NCBI GenBank assembly: GCA_025200525.1 | Contig: CM045761.1 | Coordinates: 142,106,223-142,170,222 of the forward strand | Source: Camellia lanceoleosa | Lineage: Eukaryota; Streptophyta; Magnoliopsida; Ericales; Theaceae | DNA length: 64,000 nucleotides | Reading direction: 5' to 3' | In this document: in pieces, positions 45,376 to 57,199 of the stretch | Layout: each line of letters opens with the position of its first letter | How positions within the stretch are numbered: the first letter of the stretch is position 1 | The notes under the pieces: generated by a model | The model's database searches: none | What the model was told of the DNA's origin: nothing | What the model saw: the letters and a program-made list of their open reading frames with translations, nothing else | Translations under genes and position numbers: made by a program

Positions 45376-45571
45376 TGGGGTAAAGTTAAGAGTTTGAAAG
45401 AATAAGGGTGTAATCAGAAGTTGGAAGGTTAGGGATGAGGGTATAGGTGGAATTATGGGGAGTGTAAGAAGATAAAATGAAAATTCTGAATTTGATTTCA
45501 TCATTGAGAAAAAAAAGTCTCTGTAGCTGCTCCATAATGAAGGTGGCACTTTCATTCTCTACTTTGCTGCA

Positions 45572-45735
45572 GGTCATGCCCACCAATTGTTTGGTTAAAA
45601 TTCTCAATGCCTATTTTCACATTACATGAATTGATTATGTCAAAACTATCTTATTAAATTACGCTTAACCTTATTTTAGACCATCCTAGTCAATTCAAAT
45701 TTAAGTATTAGATCATTGTATTATATAAATAATGA
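45572..45735 (+). repeat. Dispersed repeat, intron 1 copy
   Basis: Second copy of 43266-43410, about 2.3 kb downstream and in the same orientation. Confidence 0.8.
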
Positions 45736-45806
45736 TATCCGTTGTTCTTCCTTCTGATTTGTCATCTTTTTTTTTTTTCTTTTCTTTTTTTTCTTTTTAA
45801 ATTCAG

Positions 45807-45974
45807 TTATCGATGAGTGTGCACTTTTAAATCCCTGCAATGGGACATGCACAAATTTTCCAGGAGGTTTCTTTTGTTCTTGTCCGAAGGGATACTATGG
45901 TGATGCATTGAAAAACGGAACAGGTTGCTTCATGAATCAGACCAGTGGATCTACCCGGCTTATTGTTGTTCTGG
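45807..45974 (+). pseudogene. WAK pseudogene 2, exon 2: calcium-binding EGF domain
   Basis: The acceptor aaattcag precedes it and the donor gttagt follows. It encodes IDECALLNPCNGTCTNFPGG, then FFCSCPKGYYGDALKNGTGC, a complete EGF_CA module with all six cysteines and the calcium-binding D-x-E start, then the extracellular stalk up to the donor. It is in better condition than the matching exon of pseudogene 1. Confidence 0.88.
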
Positions 45975-46254
45975 GTTAGTATTTGATTTCACTAATCTTT
46001 AAGAATACAACTCACTGTTTTTGCCAAAATTGTGTGTCACAACATAATTTAACATATCCAAATGACCAGTTTAGTCAACAAGGGACACTAGCAATAATTA
46101 AGAACTAGACTTAGCGGAGATTAATAAAATCAGCAATGTCACAGTAGACTATTAAGCGTCGACTTAGTAAAAGATTCACTGATTAGGATTTCTTGTGGAT
46201 CCCACAATTTTTGTGTCTAGCAGTAAGAAAATAAGTAAAAATCTGTTTGTAAGT

Positions 46255-47007
46255 TGTACGGGAAAGAAATAAACCTTCTCGTATAATCCTGTTGATCAAG
46301 TCTGCGTTTCTCCTTACGTTGTCGTTTTATCACTTGAAAACACAAACGTGAGCTAGCCGGCGGGTGTGTGCCGGAAACCTCTCCGATGCCTAAGTCAGTA
46401 AGCTTGACAAATAGACAAAAGCTCTGTGTATTCAGAAAATAAAGTTGTGTTACCTCCCCATAGGTGATATTAGTGAGCTTTTATAAGTTCCGTGTGGCAC
46501 AATCCTAGTAGGAATTTTACTCCTCCACGTAGAGTCCTCCTAGGATTCATATTCCCGAAAGATAATGCTTATCCTCCAACACCTCCCTCACTGCTTAAAC
46601 CAAGTGAGATGGTTTTTCTCGTGGCCGAACTATCATACGACCGAAATAAGCCTGGCTACGCTCGACCGTAGATTTAGGCCGAACTATTGTTAGTTCGGCT
46701 CTTCCTTCCACTGCCTTTATTTTGGCTTCTCTTGAACAACTCAGGGTGTAGCCAGACCGAGCTAACCACAACATGCCATTACCGATCTCAACTCTGAGAC
46801 CGGTCTAAACCTCCAAAGAACCTTAAACCGGTCTACCCTCCTTCGGACCGAACTAACCTCTGAATGTGGCCAACTGCGATCGAACTAACCACACACTCAT
46901 CCGGTCCCGAGATAACTTAGAGGCCTTATTGCCTTTTAGACTTCGCCCCACACCGGCCTAACAATTAGCTCGGCCCAGTTTATATGTACATATAAATTAC
47001 CCTCTCA
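46255..47007 (-). repeat. 3' LTR of the Tat element
   Basis: It pairs with 57200-57952. On the + strand it starts tgtacggg and ends accctctca. It contains many ccgaacta/gaccg words that recur in the adjacent antisense-ORF region. Confidence 0.93.
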
Positions 47008-48167
47008 ATTGCTCCTTAATTCCATCTGTGTAGCATGATAGGGATTACCTGTCTATAGACCGGGCGAAAGTTTTTAACTTCTCTTGCCGAGCTAAAAAAT
47101 CCTTTAGCCCTTCCAGCCGAGCTAAAAACTCTTAAGCCTTTCCAGCCGAACTCTGCTTGTCCGGTCAAGACGTCTCTTCAATCACAGTAGCTGAAACGCT
47201 TCTTATTCCAATGACACGTGGCAATCTGGTATTGGCCTATGGCAGCTGTCGCATCGCCCTCGTACATCGTATTTTTTGAATAGTTCCCGCCTTAGGACCA
47301 AAACAAAGAAACCCTTTCAGTTTTTCAAATCATTCACCAAACTATTCACTTCCTTCTCTCTTCAAATCCTCCATTACTCTTCAACCTTGCAACCTTGAAG
47401 CTCGTGTTTTTGCTGCCGTTTCTCTCATCTCTAGTGGTTCTACCTCTTCATCTGGTAAGTTCCTTAAATCTGCCTCTCTTTTTGTTTGTATTTCGTTTTA
47501 ATCCACAGCATATTATTCATGTGTTTTTACAAAACACTCTTTTGTTTCCATTTTTTGCGAGTTCTGTACATTTTCTGGAAAAAACTTCATAAGAACGACT
47601 TGAATCTATGAAACTTATAGAAACACTGATTTTGATCCAAAATTTCCACATAACCGAATTAAGAGGTTGTTTTCCTTTGTAAAGCCTAGGCACACTTAGC
47701 AACCGAATTGAAACTTGCACCATACTTGTAGCTTCCACTTCCTGATTTACCTTAGCCGAGGTAACCAACCGAACTAAGTCTGGACTCACTATACTGGGAA
47801 GCCTTGGCCTTCAACCGAGCTAAGTCTTCGGGGCTAAGCCAACTTTCTCAGTTTCTAAACTGAACTCAGAAAGCTGTCCCTAAAAGCTCAACCGAGGTAA
47901 CAAAGCCCATATCCCAAACCGAGATAATAAAACCCCTTGCTCAATCCGAGCTACCAAATATCCTCTTAAAACCGAGATAGAACCTGTATAGCCGAAGTAA
48001 GACTTCTTTCATCTTGTTTTATTTGTAGCACGGTCCAACGATCTGTGCTTAACCCCTATGTTTTCCACTTTGCAGACTTAGGTTGCCCAAGCACTCTTCC
48101 GCGCGCTCAACCGAACTACTGAGCACAGATTTCCAACCGAACTAACTTATTCTTAATTTATAAACAA
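47008..48167 (+). other. Leader region of the Tat antisense ORF
   Basis: On the + strand this reads like a 5' UTR with introns: a pyrimidine-rich stretch (47330-47400), a strong donor gtaagt at 47455-47460, and an acceptor ctttgcag ending at 48075, followed by about 90 bp of leader to the ATG at 48168. It suggests the antisense transcript is spliced and may start in or near the 3' LTR. Splicing is inferred. Confidence 0.5.
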
Positions 48168-50234
48168 ATGGGTAAATATAGATTTTTGGTAGAAACCCCA
48201 GGAGGCCTAGCCGAATTCCATAAGGATTACAACATCCCTAACGACGTCCAACTCATTTTAGCCAATAAAGATGTCACACCATGGGGGAATGAGGGTTTCG
48301 TTCCTTTTACCCTTCTTTCAATAATAGAAACCGGACTAAGATTTCCCAAATTTCTCGATTTGTGAATTCCTTAGGCAAACCAAACTATGCCCAACCCAGC
48401 TTTCCACCAACTCATACCATATAATAATGGGTATGGCCGAACTAAACTGCCAAGCCGGTCTAAACCTCGGTCTAGCCGAACTGTTCCACCAATATTCCTT
48501 AGGTTCAAAAGAGGATGGGTGGGTATATTATTTGAGAATTCGCCGCCGGCGTGAAAAAATAATTAAGGATACACCGGATAAAGACCTGAATGATGACAAT
48601 TTTTTCTGGGTGTCTGGGAACTTTGAAGATCATCAAGCCCAGATTCCTGGCCGACGTATAAACTGGAACAAAGGGATACCTGGTATAATTACTTCGGTTT
48701 CCTTGTATTCTTCGCTTTTTACTTCGGTTTCCAATTTTAAGCTGAGCTGACAGTTGTCTTCTTTATGCAGATCCAGCCCATATTTATTCATTGTACAGTC
48801 ACCCCAACCTTGCCACTCTTCGCGCCGCACTACGTGTTAAAGAAAGAAGTTGGGCCAAACTTCTAAATTTCGAACCGTCCTACAGATACAGCGGTCGCCG
48901 AAAAGCGAGAGTGACCGACTTCCTTCTTGAAGACGCCCCAGAACCGGACCCAGCCTTGCCCCAGATCAACCTAGTGCCTCTCACCGCCGAACAAGAGATG
49001 GCCAAAAGGAGCAGACTGAAGGCCCTGCTGACCACAACAAACCCAGCCGAGGTACCACAAACTGGTCAGACAACCGAGACCGTGGTAGCTCTTCCATCTC
49101 AACAGCCATCTTCATCTCGTCCAAGCAAGCGTGCCTGGACTAGCCGAATCGAATGACGCCTTGCTGACGAGGACGAGGCCATTCTGCCACCAAATCCGCC
49201 TCCAAGCCCTCAACCGGAGCAGTCTGACCGGGCTGGATCCTCCAAATGGGTTCCCAACCTTACCTTCGCCGATCGAGATATACTGGATTTTGACTCGGTT
49301 TTTGCTGAGAAGGACCACTTGATGGCTTTCAATCTAGCCAATAGTGTGTGTCTTCCAAAAGACATGGAGCACCACTACAAGCAACTAAACACCGAGCTAA
49401 AGTCCATCCGGTCATCCACAAAGTCAATGATCCTAGTAAATGGCTCTATTTTCTTTCTTTGTAATTTTTCCAACTTTCAGTCCGGCTGAAGAAAAAGTTA
49501 CTATTCTTTTGCAGGCCATTCAGAAAAACAACATTACCCACAGGAGAGTGATGGAGCCAAGGAGGAATACAAGGGAGGCAATGGCAGAGGCCGAAGCTAA
49601 ATCAGCCGAGCCAGAGGAGGCCAGAAAACAAATAGCCGAGCTGCGATCTGAGAACGGCCGACTGACCGAACTGGTTAGTTCGGCCAAAGCAGAAAAGCAG
49701 AAGGCTGCCATTGAGCTGAAGGATAAATACTTGCGCGAGCTGGCAAAGATGGAAAAGAAAAAAAATACCGAAATAACACAGCTGAAGGCGAGCATCAAAG
49801 GAGTCGAAAAGCAAGGCTTCAAGAAGGCGGAGGACGCTTACACTCAGCAATGTGAAGCCGCCAAAGACCTCTTTTAAGCGGCCGAGGGCAATGTCGAGAA
49901 GCTCGGTTGCGGTCCTGAGTCCGAGGTCTACGACTCTCCGGCCTACTGCATACCGAGCTCCCTGGCGGAGTATGCTACTGCCCTTCAGCAGCAATTCCTT
50001 GAAGGTTCAAGCTTTGATGAAGATTCTGATTCTGAGGACACTTCGGTCGTCAATGCGGACCAGTCAGTTCGGGTGGAGCCGACGGTGGGAGACCTGACCA
50101 TTGAACAACTAGGTGAAACCGTGCTTCCGTCCGAAACCACTCCTGTGACCGAGACCGAGCTCCCGCCTGAGACCGGTCTTCGTATTGATGCCGATGCTGA
50201 GTTCGATGCCGAAATTGATGACCTTTTCAACTGA
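48168..50234 (+). pseudogene. Tat element antisense ORF (putative gypsy-type transposon domain)
   Basis: Starts MGKYRFLVETPGGLAEFHKD, continues WGNEGFVPFTLL and, after a stop and frameshift near 48362-48427, MGMAELNCQAGL, GWVYYLRIRRRR, NFFWVSGNFED. This matches the PF04195 (Transposase_28, putative gypsy-type transposon) pattern as I remember it. An intron with donor after 48680 and acceptor tatgcag at 48769 joins to a linker (LATLRAALRVKERSWAKLL). A second intron ends at ttttgcag (49514). A coiled-coil region follows (EEARKQIAELRSENGRLTEL ... AELKDKY-like heptads), then an acidic C-terminus ending at 50234. In-frame stops near 49154 and 49875 break it further. The function of these antisense proteins is unknown; the gene belongs to the element although it runs against gag-pol. 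Confidence 0.75.
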
Positions 50235-50442
50235 TTGTCTTTTTGCTTTTTTTTCTTTTTTGAACTTGTAACCGGGCTGTGGCCCCTCATTTGTACTTCC
50301 GTTTAATTTCAATGAAAATTTTTCTTTTTGTGCTCAACTCTTATTTCGGTTTGCTGCCCTGTTTGTACTTTCTTTGAATGATTGCTTCCCTTGCTGCATG
50401 TTTTATTTCGGTATTTTAGTTGGTCAATCTAAGCTTATCCAG
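50235..50442. other. 3' flank of the Tat antisense ORF
   Basis: It holds the likely 3' UTR of the antisense gene (an aatgaaaa signal near 50311) and no gene. Confidence 0.45.
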
Positions 50443-50875
50443 CCAACCACTCTTTAGCCGATATACCTTACGTCGGCTGAAGAGTACAAAGAGTTGGTTT
50501 AATCCGGTCAACCACTCTTCAGCCATAAACTTCGGCTGAAGAGTTACAAGGGTTCGTTTTATCCAGCCAACCACTCTTCAGCCATAAACTTACTTCAGCT
50601 GAAGGGTAACAAAAGTTGGTTTAATCTAGCCAACCACTCTTCAGCCATAAACTTACTTCGGCTGAAGAGTAACAAGAGTTGGTTTAATCCAGCCAACCAC
50701 TCTTTAGCCATAAACTTACTTCGGCTGAAGAGTACAAAGAGTTGGTTTAATTCAGCCAACCACTCTTCAGCCATAAACTTACTTCGGCTGAAGAGTACAA
50801 AGAGTTGGTTTAATCCAGCCAACCACTCTTTAGCCATAAACTTACTTCGGCTGAAGAGTAACAAAAGTTAGTTTT
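50443..50875. repeat. 63-bp hairpin-forming tandem array in the Tat element
   Basis: Seven copies starting at about 50443, 50507, 50567, 50630, 50693, 50756 and 50819 (spacing 60-64, mostly exactly 63). Each unit contains actcttcagcc and its complement ggctgaagagt about a dozen bases apart, so each can fold into an 11-bp hairpin; ccaacc/ttggtt flanks could extend it. It lies between the convergent ends of integrase and the antisense ORF. Confidence 0.93.
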
Positions 50876-51219
50876 TGCAGCCAAACTTATAATACAGTGT
50901 TTGGTTATGCCGACCAAACGTCCTGCAGCCTGGATCCTTATCCTGAGCTTAGGAGAGGTGTTGGTTTAATCCAGCCAACCTCTTAGTTGGTTTTCCAGCC
51001 AACTAAGAATAAAATATTTGGTTATTCTGACCAAACGTCCTGCAGCCTGGATCCTTATCCTGGGCTTAGGAAGGGTTTATAGTTGGTTATTCCGGCCAAC
51101 TATGTTTACAATGCTCCTAACGTACTAAAGTTACCTTCTACTGAAAACAATTATGCTGGAAAGAATCGATTTGTTTTATTGAGAAAGTAAAAAATTACAC
51201 ATACTTAAAAGAAAAAAAG
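50876..51219. other. Spacer between tandem array and integrase of the Tat element
   Basis: It contains two direct copies of an 80-bp stretch with tttggttatg/tttggttatt, ccgaccaaacgtcctgcagc-like words and ctggatccttatcctg (near 50900-50960 and 51015-51075). No ORF. Confidence 0.6.
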
Positions 51220-52566
51220 CTAAAAATAAAATAACTTGAGATTGGCAGTGTTCCATGGCCTGGGAATTGCTTTGCCGTCCTCATCTTCTAAGTGGTATGC
51301 CCCTTTGTCTGCTAATCCAACCACTTTGTAAGGTCCTTCCCAGTTAGGCCCTAGCTTGCCATCTCCTGGTACCAAGGAATTTCCCATTACTTTGCGCAGT
51401 ACCCAATCTCCGATCTTGAATTGCCTTGGATGCACTGTTTTGTTATATTTTCTGAACAATTCTTGTTGGTAGGAGGCGATGTGAACCAATGCTCTGTCTC
51501 TTCTTTCTTCTGCAAGGTCAAGCTCCAATGCTATGGCTTCGCCATTTAAGTCTGGGTTAAAGTTTTCGCTTCGAATTGTGGGGAGACCAACTTCTAATGG
51601 GATGACTGCTTCCATGCCATAAGCTAAGGAGAATGGTGTTTCTCCTGTTGATCGGCAATGTGTGGTGCGGTAAACCCATAAAACATGAGGGAGTTCTTCT
51701 GCCCACTTGCCCTTCGCTCTCTCTAACCTTTTCTTCAATCCATCTAAAACTACCTTGTTTGATGCCTCTGCCTGACCATTTGCTTGGGGATATGCCGGTG
51801 TAGAATTGTAGAATTCTATCTTGTACTCTTCACAAAAGCCCCTGAAAATTATGCCGTCAAACTGAGTGCCGTTGTCTGATATCAATGCCTTTGGTATGCC
51901 GAATCGAGTGATGATATTCTGCCAGACAAACTTCTTCATATCTTTCTCCTTGATTGATGCCAAGGCTTCTGCTTCTACCCATTTGGTGAAGTAGTCGGTT
52001 GCTGCAAGGAAGAACTTCTTGTTGCTGGGAGCTATTGGAAGTGGCCCTACTATGTCCAATCCCTACATTGTGAAGGGCCACGGACTAGTTAAAGGTAGAA
52101 GTTCTCTAGCAGGTTGGTGTATTTGATGTGCGAACTTCTGGCATTTTTCTCACTTTTTGACGTACTTCTCTGAATCCGCTTGCATGTATGGCCACCAGTA
52201 TCCTTGTGAAATTGCTCAGTATGCCAATGATCTTCCTCCTTAATGGCTGCCGCATACACCCTCATGTATTTCGAACAGGAATGCTTCCACTTTGCTGGGG
52301 TGAACACACTTTAGGTAAGATCCTGAGAACGACTTTTTGTACAATGCCAAAGATGGGGAGAGCCAAAATCGCTGCGACTTTGCTCTTATTCTGTTGGCTT
52401 CTTTCTTCTCTTCCGGTAGGGTGCCGTCTTTTAGGAACAGTATGATGGGGTCCATCCAAGAAGCGCCTAACTCTGCACAACATACCTCTTCTGCTTCGGG
52501 GATTTCTATGCTTGGTCTAAGTAGGTAGTCGATCAGTAATGGATGAGGGATGGAGGTGTTTGCCAT
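51220..52566 (-). pseudogene. Tat integrase
   Basis: Read from right to left: the remnant of the domain before integrase (52566-52240, with LLIDYLLRPSIEIPEAEE and EIHEGVCGSH, the start of the zinc finger), a broken zinc-finger part (52240-52060), and an open catalytic piece (52059-51220). The last has MDIVGPLP, ATDYFTKWVEAEAL (first Asp), ISDNGTQFD (second Asp), YPQANGQAEASNK (catalytic Glu) and a C-terminal region ending GDWVLRKV ... GPNWEGPYKVV. There is no chromodomain, as expected for Tat. Integrase inserts the cDNA. All three catalytic residues are present, but frameshifts and stops upstream prevent a complete polyprotein. Confidence 0.88.
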
Positions 52567-52928
52567 TAAGGCGAAGCCTGCTAGTTCGTCTGCTCTGCTG
52601 TTTTCCTCCCTGCCGATTTGTTCTATCTGACTACATCAAATTTTTTGACCTTTGTTCTGACCAACTCTTGGTACTTGGCCATCCTGTCATCCTTTGCTTC
52701 ATAGTCGCCAGATATTTGGTTTACCCCCAGCTGTGAGTCGCTGTAGACCATTAGCTCGGTGGCCTTCATGTGGAATGCTGACTTGAGACCTGCAAGAAGC
52801 GCTTCATACTCCGCTTCGTTGTTTGATGCTGGGAAGCCAAGGTTGATCGCCTGCTCCACTACTAGGCCGTCTGGAGAGATGAGGACTATGCCAAGCCCTG
52901 CTCCATGCCGGTTGGATGCTCCATCCAC
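52567..52928 (-). pseudogene. Tat second RNase H (aRNH-like) domain
   Basis: The frame reads [20 protein letters not shown], then [16 protein letters not shown] and [20 protein letters not shown]. The D...E...D arrangement ([19 protein letters not shown]) is that of an archaeal/plant-type RNase H, distinct from the Gypsy RNase H at 53168-53809. A second RNase H between the first and integrase is characteristic of Tat elements and is thought to help remove primer RNA. It is in a different frame from its neighbours, so there is an indel on each side. Confidence 0.85.
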
Positions 52929-53167
52929 GAAGAGCTTTCACATCTCTCCCACGAACAACTTCCAGCAAGTAGAGGGATCAGATGATGCCTTGGGATCTTC
53001 CTTGTTGCTGGTGTCTTCTTCAAGGTCCATGCTTGCTGTCTGCCCCTCGCCATCTGGTTGTACCAAGTCTTGTTTTGTTGGTGAGTCTTGACTTGGTGTA
53101 GCATGGTTTTCTTTTTCCTTCCTTGCCTTACTTTGGTCTGCCTTGGGGCCTGACTGAGTTGCCAGTA

Positions 53168-54980
53168 CTAGGGTTGCGTTATTCCGACGTCAACTTCCAT
53201 CCCTAGTTCGGTTGCTTCAGTTAGGTCGACTGGGCAGATATGATGACTTCCTGGGGTGAATTCTGTGACGAAGTCTGCCAATGCTTGTGCCTTTATTGCG
53301 GTTCTGGGTTGGAATTTGATGTCGTATTGCCCCAACTCAACTGCCCACTTTAAGATTCGCCCAGAGAAGTTAGCCCTCTCAAACAGAGCTTTTAATGGAA
53401 AGGCTGTGAGGACAACTATAGTGTGGGTGTGAAAGTAGTGCGACAACTTTCTTGAGGCCATCATCAAGGCCAATGCTAGTTTCTCCAGTGGTAAGTACCT
53501 TGTTTCGGCGTCTAGTAATGTCTTGCTGACATAATAGATGGGCAGATGTTGGATTCCTTCTGCACGGACCAACACTGCGTTGATTGCGTACTGTGAGACT
53601 GCTAGGCACAAGAAGAGTTCTTCTCCAGGAATTGGAGTTACGAGTAGTGGTGGAGCAGACATGTATTCCTTCAAGCTTTCCAGAGCTTGGTCGCATTCGT
53701 TGTCCCACTCGAACTTGGCTTTCAGAGCATGGAAGAATGGTCGTAGTTTGTCTGACGACCGGCTTACGAACCGATTGAGCGCAGCGGCCATACCGGTGAG
53801 ATGCTGCACTTCTTTTACTGAGTTCGGTCTCTCCAGCTCCTGAATTGCCTTGATCTAAGAAGGGTCTGCCTCAATACCCCGGTTGGTCACTAGGAAGCCC
53901 AGGAATTTGCCAGATCCTACTCCGAATGCACACTTCGACGCGTTGAGGCATAACTTATGCTTCTTCAGGATCTCAAACATCTCACCTAGGTCTTTGAGAT
54001 GGTTATTCTCATTCTTGCTCTTGACCACCATATCGTCAATGTAAGCCTCCATTGTTTTGCCTAACAACGGCTCAAACATCTTGGTGACCATTCTCTGGAA
54101 TGTCGCCCCTGCGTTCTTTAGGCCAAAGGGCATGACCTTGTAACAGTATAGTCCTCTTGGAGTTGTGAAGGATGTCACTTCCTGATTTGGTTCATGCATG
54201 GCGATTTGATGGTAGCCTCTGTATGCATCCAGAAAGCTAAGTCGGTTGTGCCCTGCCGTTAGGTCTACCAGTTGATCTATCCGTGGTAGAGGAAAGCTGT
54301 CTTTTGGGCACGCTTTATTGACTGTTTTGTAGTCGATGCAGACACACCACTTACCATTCTTCTTTGGCACTACGATTGTGTTGGAGATCCATCTTGGGTA
54401 GTGCACTTCTCTAATTGCTCCTGCCTCCAGCAGGTTTCCTACTTCTTCCGCCACTATCTCTGCATGGTGGAGTGCCGATTTGAGTATGCGTTGAATGATT
54501 GGTCTGGCGGATGGGTGGACATTGAGTTGGTGGCAAATGAAGTTGGGATCAATGCCTGGCATGTTGTATGGTGTCCAGGCGAACACTTCGATGTTAGAGG
54601 TTAAAAATTCCAATACCTCTAACCTCTCTGTGCTGGACAATAACGAATCGAGCAAAAAGAACTTCTCCGGGTTCTTTTCGTGTATTCTTATCTCTACCAA
54701 GTCTTCCACCGCTTTCTAATTAACTGCTTTGCCAACATCTGCGAATAGTTCATTACTCTCAAGTTCTTCCACTGAATGAACGTATCCTTTGGCAGCGCGG
54801 CTGCCATTCACCGTAACAAAGCACTGCATCGACATGATCTGATCTCCATAGACTTCTTCTATTACTCCGGTGTCGTTGGGGAACCGCAGTACTTGGTGGT
54901 AGGATGACGCTACCGATCACATGGCATGCAGCCATGTTCTGCCCAAAATGATGTTGTCAGTGGAGGGGACATTCAACACC
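53168..54980 (-). pseudogene. Tat reverse transcriptase and RNase H
   Basis: From 54709 leftward: a reverse transcriptase with [60 protein letters not shown], and the catalytic YIDD near 54030-54045 ([10 protein letters not shown]), then the connection and a Gypsy RNase H (VSQYAINAVLVRAEG, YYVSKTLLDAETRY, KLALALMMASRKLSHYF, ADFVTEF). One frame runs through, interrupted by stops near 54923, 54718 and 53857 (after EADPS). These few point changes are the only breaks in this part. The preceding protease joins upstream in the same frame. Confidence 0.9.
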
Positions 54981-57130
54981 TAGAACTCCACTTGTTTTGT
55001 CACACTCCCTGCTCTGACTGGGAGGATTATTTTGTCGACGGGCCATTCTGGCATGGAGTTGAATCCGATCAGGGGAGATACGGCAGGTGCCAAGTCTTTA
55101 TCTTGTAACTTCAATTGTTTAAAGGTTTCGTAGTACATGATTTCACAAGAACTACCCTGGTCAATCAGAATCCGCTTGACGTCAAAATCCTTGACTCGGA
55201 GAGTGACGACCAGGGCGTCATTGTGAGGGCAATATATCCTTGCCAAGTCTTTATCCGAAAAAGACATGACATTCGTGGCCTCTGTCTTCCCCTTCTTGAT
55301 GGCAGGTTGGGCACTTAGCACTTCTCTCAAGTGGTCAGCCTTTTTAATTGATCCTCTAAGCTCGCATACACGCTCAGGTTCGAAGACTCCATGTATCACG
55401 TTGATTACGCCTTGGGGTGGGGCATCAATTGGCATACCATTGGGGTTATTATAGTCCTGGGGGGCTGGTTGTGCCCCTCCTTCGATGTATTTATCCAGGT
55501 GGCCTGCTGCCACCAACTCCTCCAAGTGTTGTTTTAATGGCGTGCAATTCTCAGTGCGGTGCCCCTTTTCTTTATGGAAGGTGCACCGTGACCTGTCGTC
55601 GTAGTCCTTCTGAGCCTCGCCTAGCTTGGCTGGCCACTTGACGAAAGGCTCGTCTCGAATCTCACTAAGTATTCGGTAGATCGGTTTCTTGAAGACCGTG
55701 GTTATGGCAGTGCGGACTCTCAACCATTTTTTGTCCTGGTCTTCTCCGTTGTCCCTTCTGCCACGTCCGTTTCTGTTCGGACGGTCTACCGCGTTGACCT
55801 TTGCTGAGGTCTTCTTTTCTGGTGCTGTGGTCGCGCCAGATTTTGCTTTGGCACGTGCGCCATCCTCTTCCACCCTGATGTGTTGATGCACTCTTTCCAT
55901 CAGGGCTTCCATGGTGAGGGGCGGTGTCATGGTGATAGAGTCCCTTAGTTTGTTCCCAACTGGAAGGCCTCTTTTGTACTGTGCAATGGCGTGATTGGTG
56001 GGACAGTCCCCGATCTGGTTGAAGGTCTCCCAGTAGCGACTGTTATAGGATCTTAGGGTCTCCTTGTCACCCATGTCGATGGAGAGGAGCTGGTCGATCT
56101 CTATCGGGGTTTTAGTGTTTGTTCGGAACCTTGTCACGAACGCCTCCGCTAATTGTGCCCAAGAGGCTATGCTGCCCTCTGGAAGTTTCTCAAACCAAGT
56201 CAAGCCTAGGTCGCCAAGGCTTGAGGGGAAGAGGATGCACATCAAGGCCTCGTTCTGCTTGGATACGTACCATGACTGGCGAAAGTGGCTCAAGTGTGAG
56301 TAGGGTCCGCTTTTCCTCATATGTAGTGAATTTGGGGAGGAAGCCGATGGTAGAGGGCGTTCTCTATCGCCGAACGAACGGTGAGGTCTGTAGTCTCGCC
56401 AATGCCTTGTCCGTTGGTTCAGAGGCGTAGGCGGTATTGGCATTCCTACCTCGACGCTTCCGTGCGTCCGAGGAGCCAACCGCTGTAAGGCAGAAACTCT
56501 ATGCGGATCATGTGCCCTGGCGTCCTCCTTCCATCGTGCCTTCTCTTCTAGTACGGATCGTAGGTCGGACGATGTGGGCAACTCTGTCTTCCTAGACCTT
56601 GTCTGGTGCGTATGCGAGGGCCAATATGTGCTTCCTTCGGTATACGACCTTTCAGATCTCGTCCTCTCAGACCTGGAGTGACGAGTTCTGGAAGATCTGG
56701 ATTGTGTGTCGCCCGTCCTGAGGCTCTTGTTCTCTACTTGAGAAGGTGTAGTATTCCCACTACGACCTTCCGAATGGCGAGGGGTCGTCTTGTTTGTGCG
56801 CCCCTCTCCTGTCGCCACTTGCTTCCCCTTCACCTGGCGCTTTAGAGTTTCCATGTCCGCCGCCATTCAGCGTATCAACTCATCCTGCTCCTTGACGCGA
56901 TCCTCCAGAGCCTGGGGATCAATCCTCCACCTTTGTCTGTCTGGACTATGTGAACGGGAGTGATGAGGGCTGTTAGTACACCTTCTTCCTCTTGTATCCC
57001 TCCTGGGATTCTGCCTTTGTGGCTCTAAATCCCCCATGGGATGGACAAGAGGTAGACCCTCACGCCTCGCACCTCCCTCTGGTGTTTGTCCGTCAATGGA
57101 GGATTGTGGCAAATCTTCGTTGTGCGCCAT
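54980..57130 (-). pseudogene. Tat gag and aspartic protease
   Basis: The start at 57130 (MAHNEDLPQSSIDGQTPEGG) lies about 70 bp inside the 5' LTR. An in-frame TGA at about 56867-56869 splits it; the same frame then stays open for 628 codons. A basic, Ser/Arg-rich N-terminal region is followed by the gag core (LPEGSIASWAQLAEAFVTRF, then SIDMGDKETLRSYNSRYWE), a Cys/His finger (CTFHKEKGHRTENCTPLKQH) and the protease (KRILIDQGSSCEIMYYETF; a DQGSS active site, where many families have D-S/T-G). The long single frame supports a rather young element. Confidence 0.9.
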
Positions 57131-57178
57131 TGATTCTAAAGAAGAAAAGCTTGATCAAGAGGTTTTGTTCTTGTTTGA

Positions 57179-57199
57179 ATTCCCACAGATGGCGCCAAT
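57179..57199 (-). other. Primer-binding site of the Tat element
   Basis: On the - strand, attggcgccatctgtggga directly follows the LTR end ...ctgtaca. TTGGCGCC is the usual start of primer sites in this lineage. Confidence 0.8.

Noticed and set aside
45355..45607. Minus-strand ORFs in WAK intron 1
   Set aside because: Pro/Leu-rich translations of the G-rich stretch and of the dispersed repeat; no family resemblance.
52188..56845. Many + strand ORFs opposite Tat gag-pol
   Set aside because: They are complements of the real - strand coding frames and show no domains of their own. The true antisense ORF of this element lies at 48168-50234.
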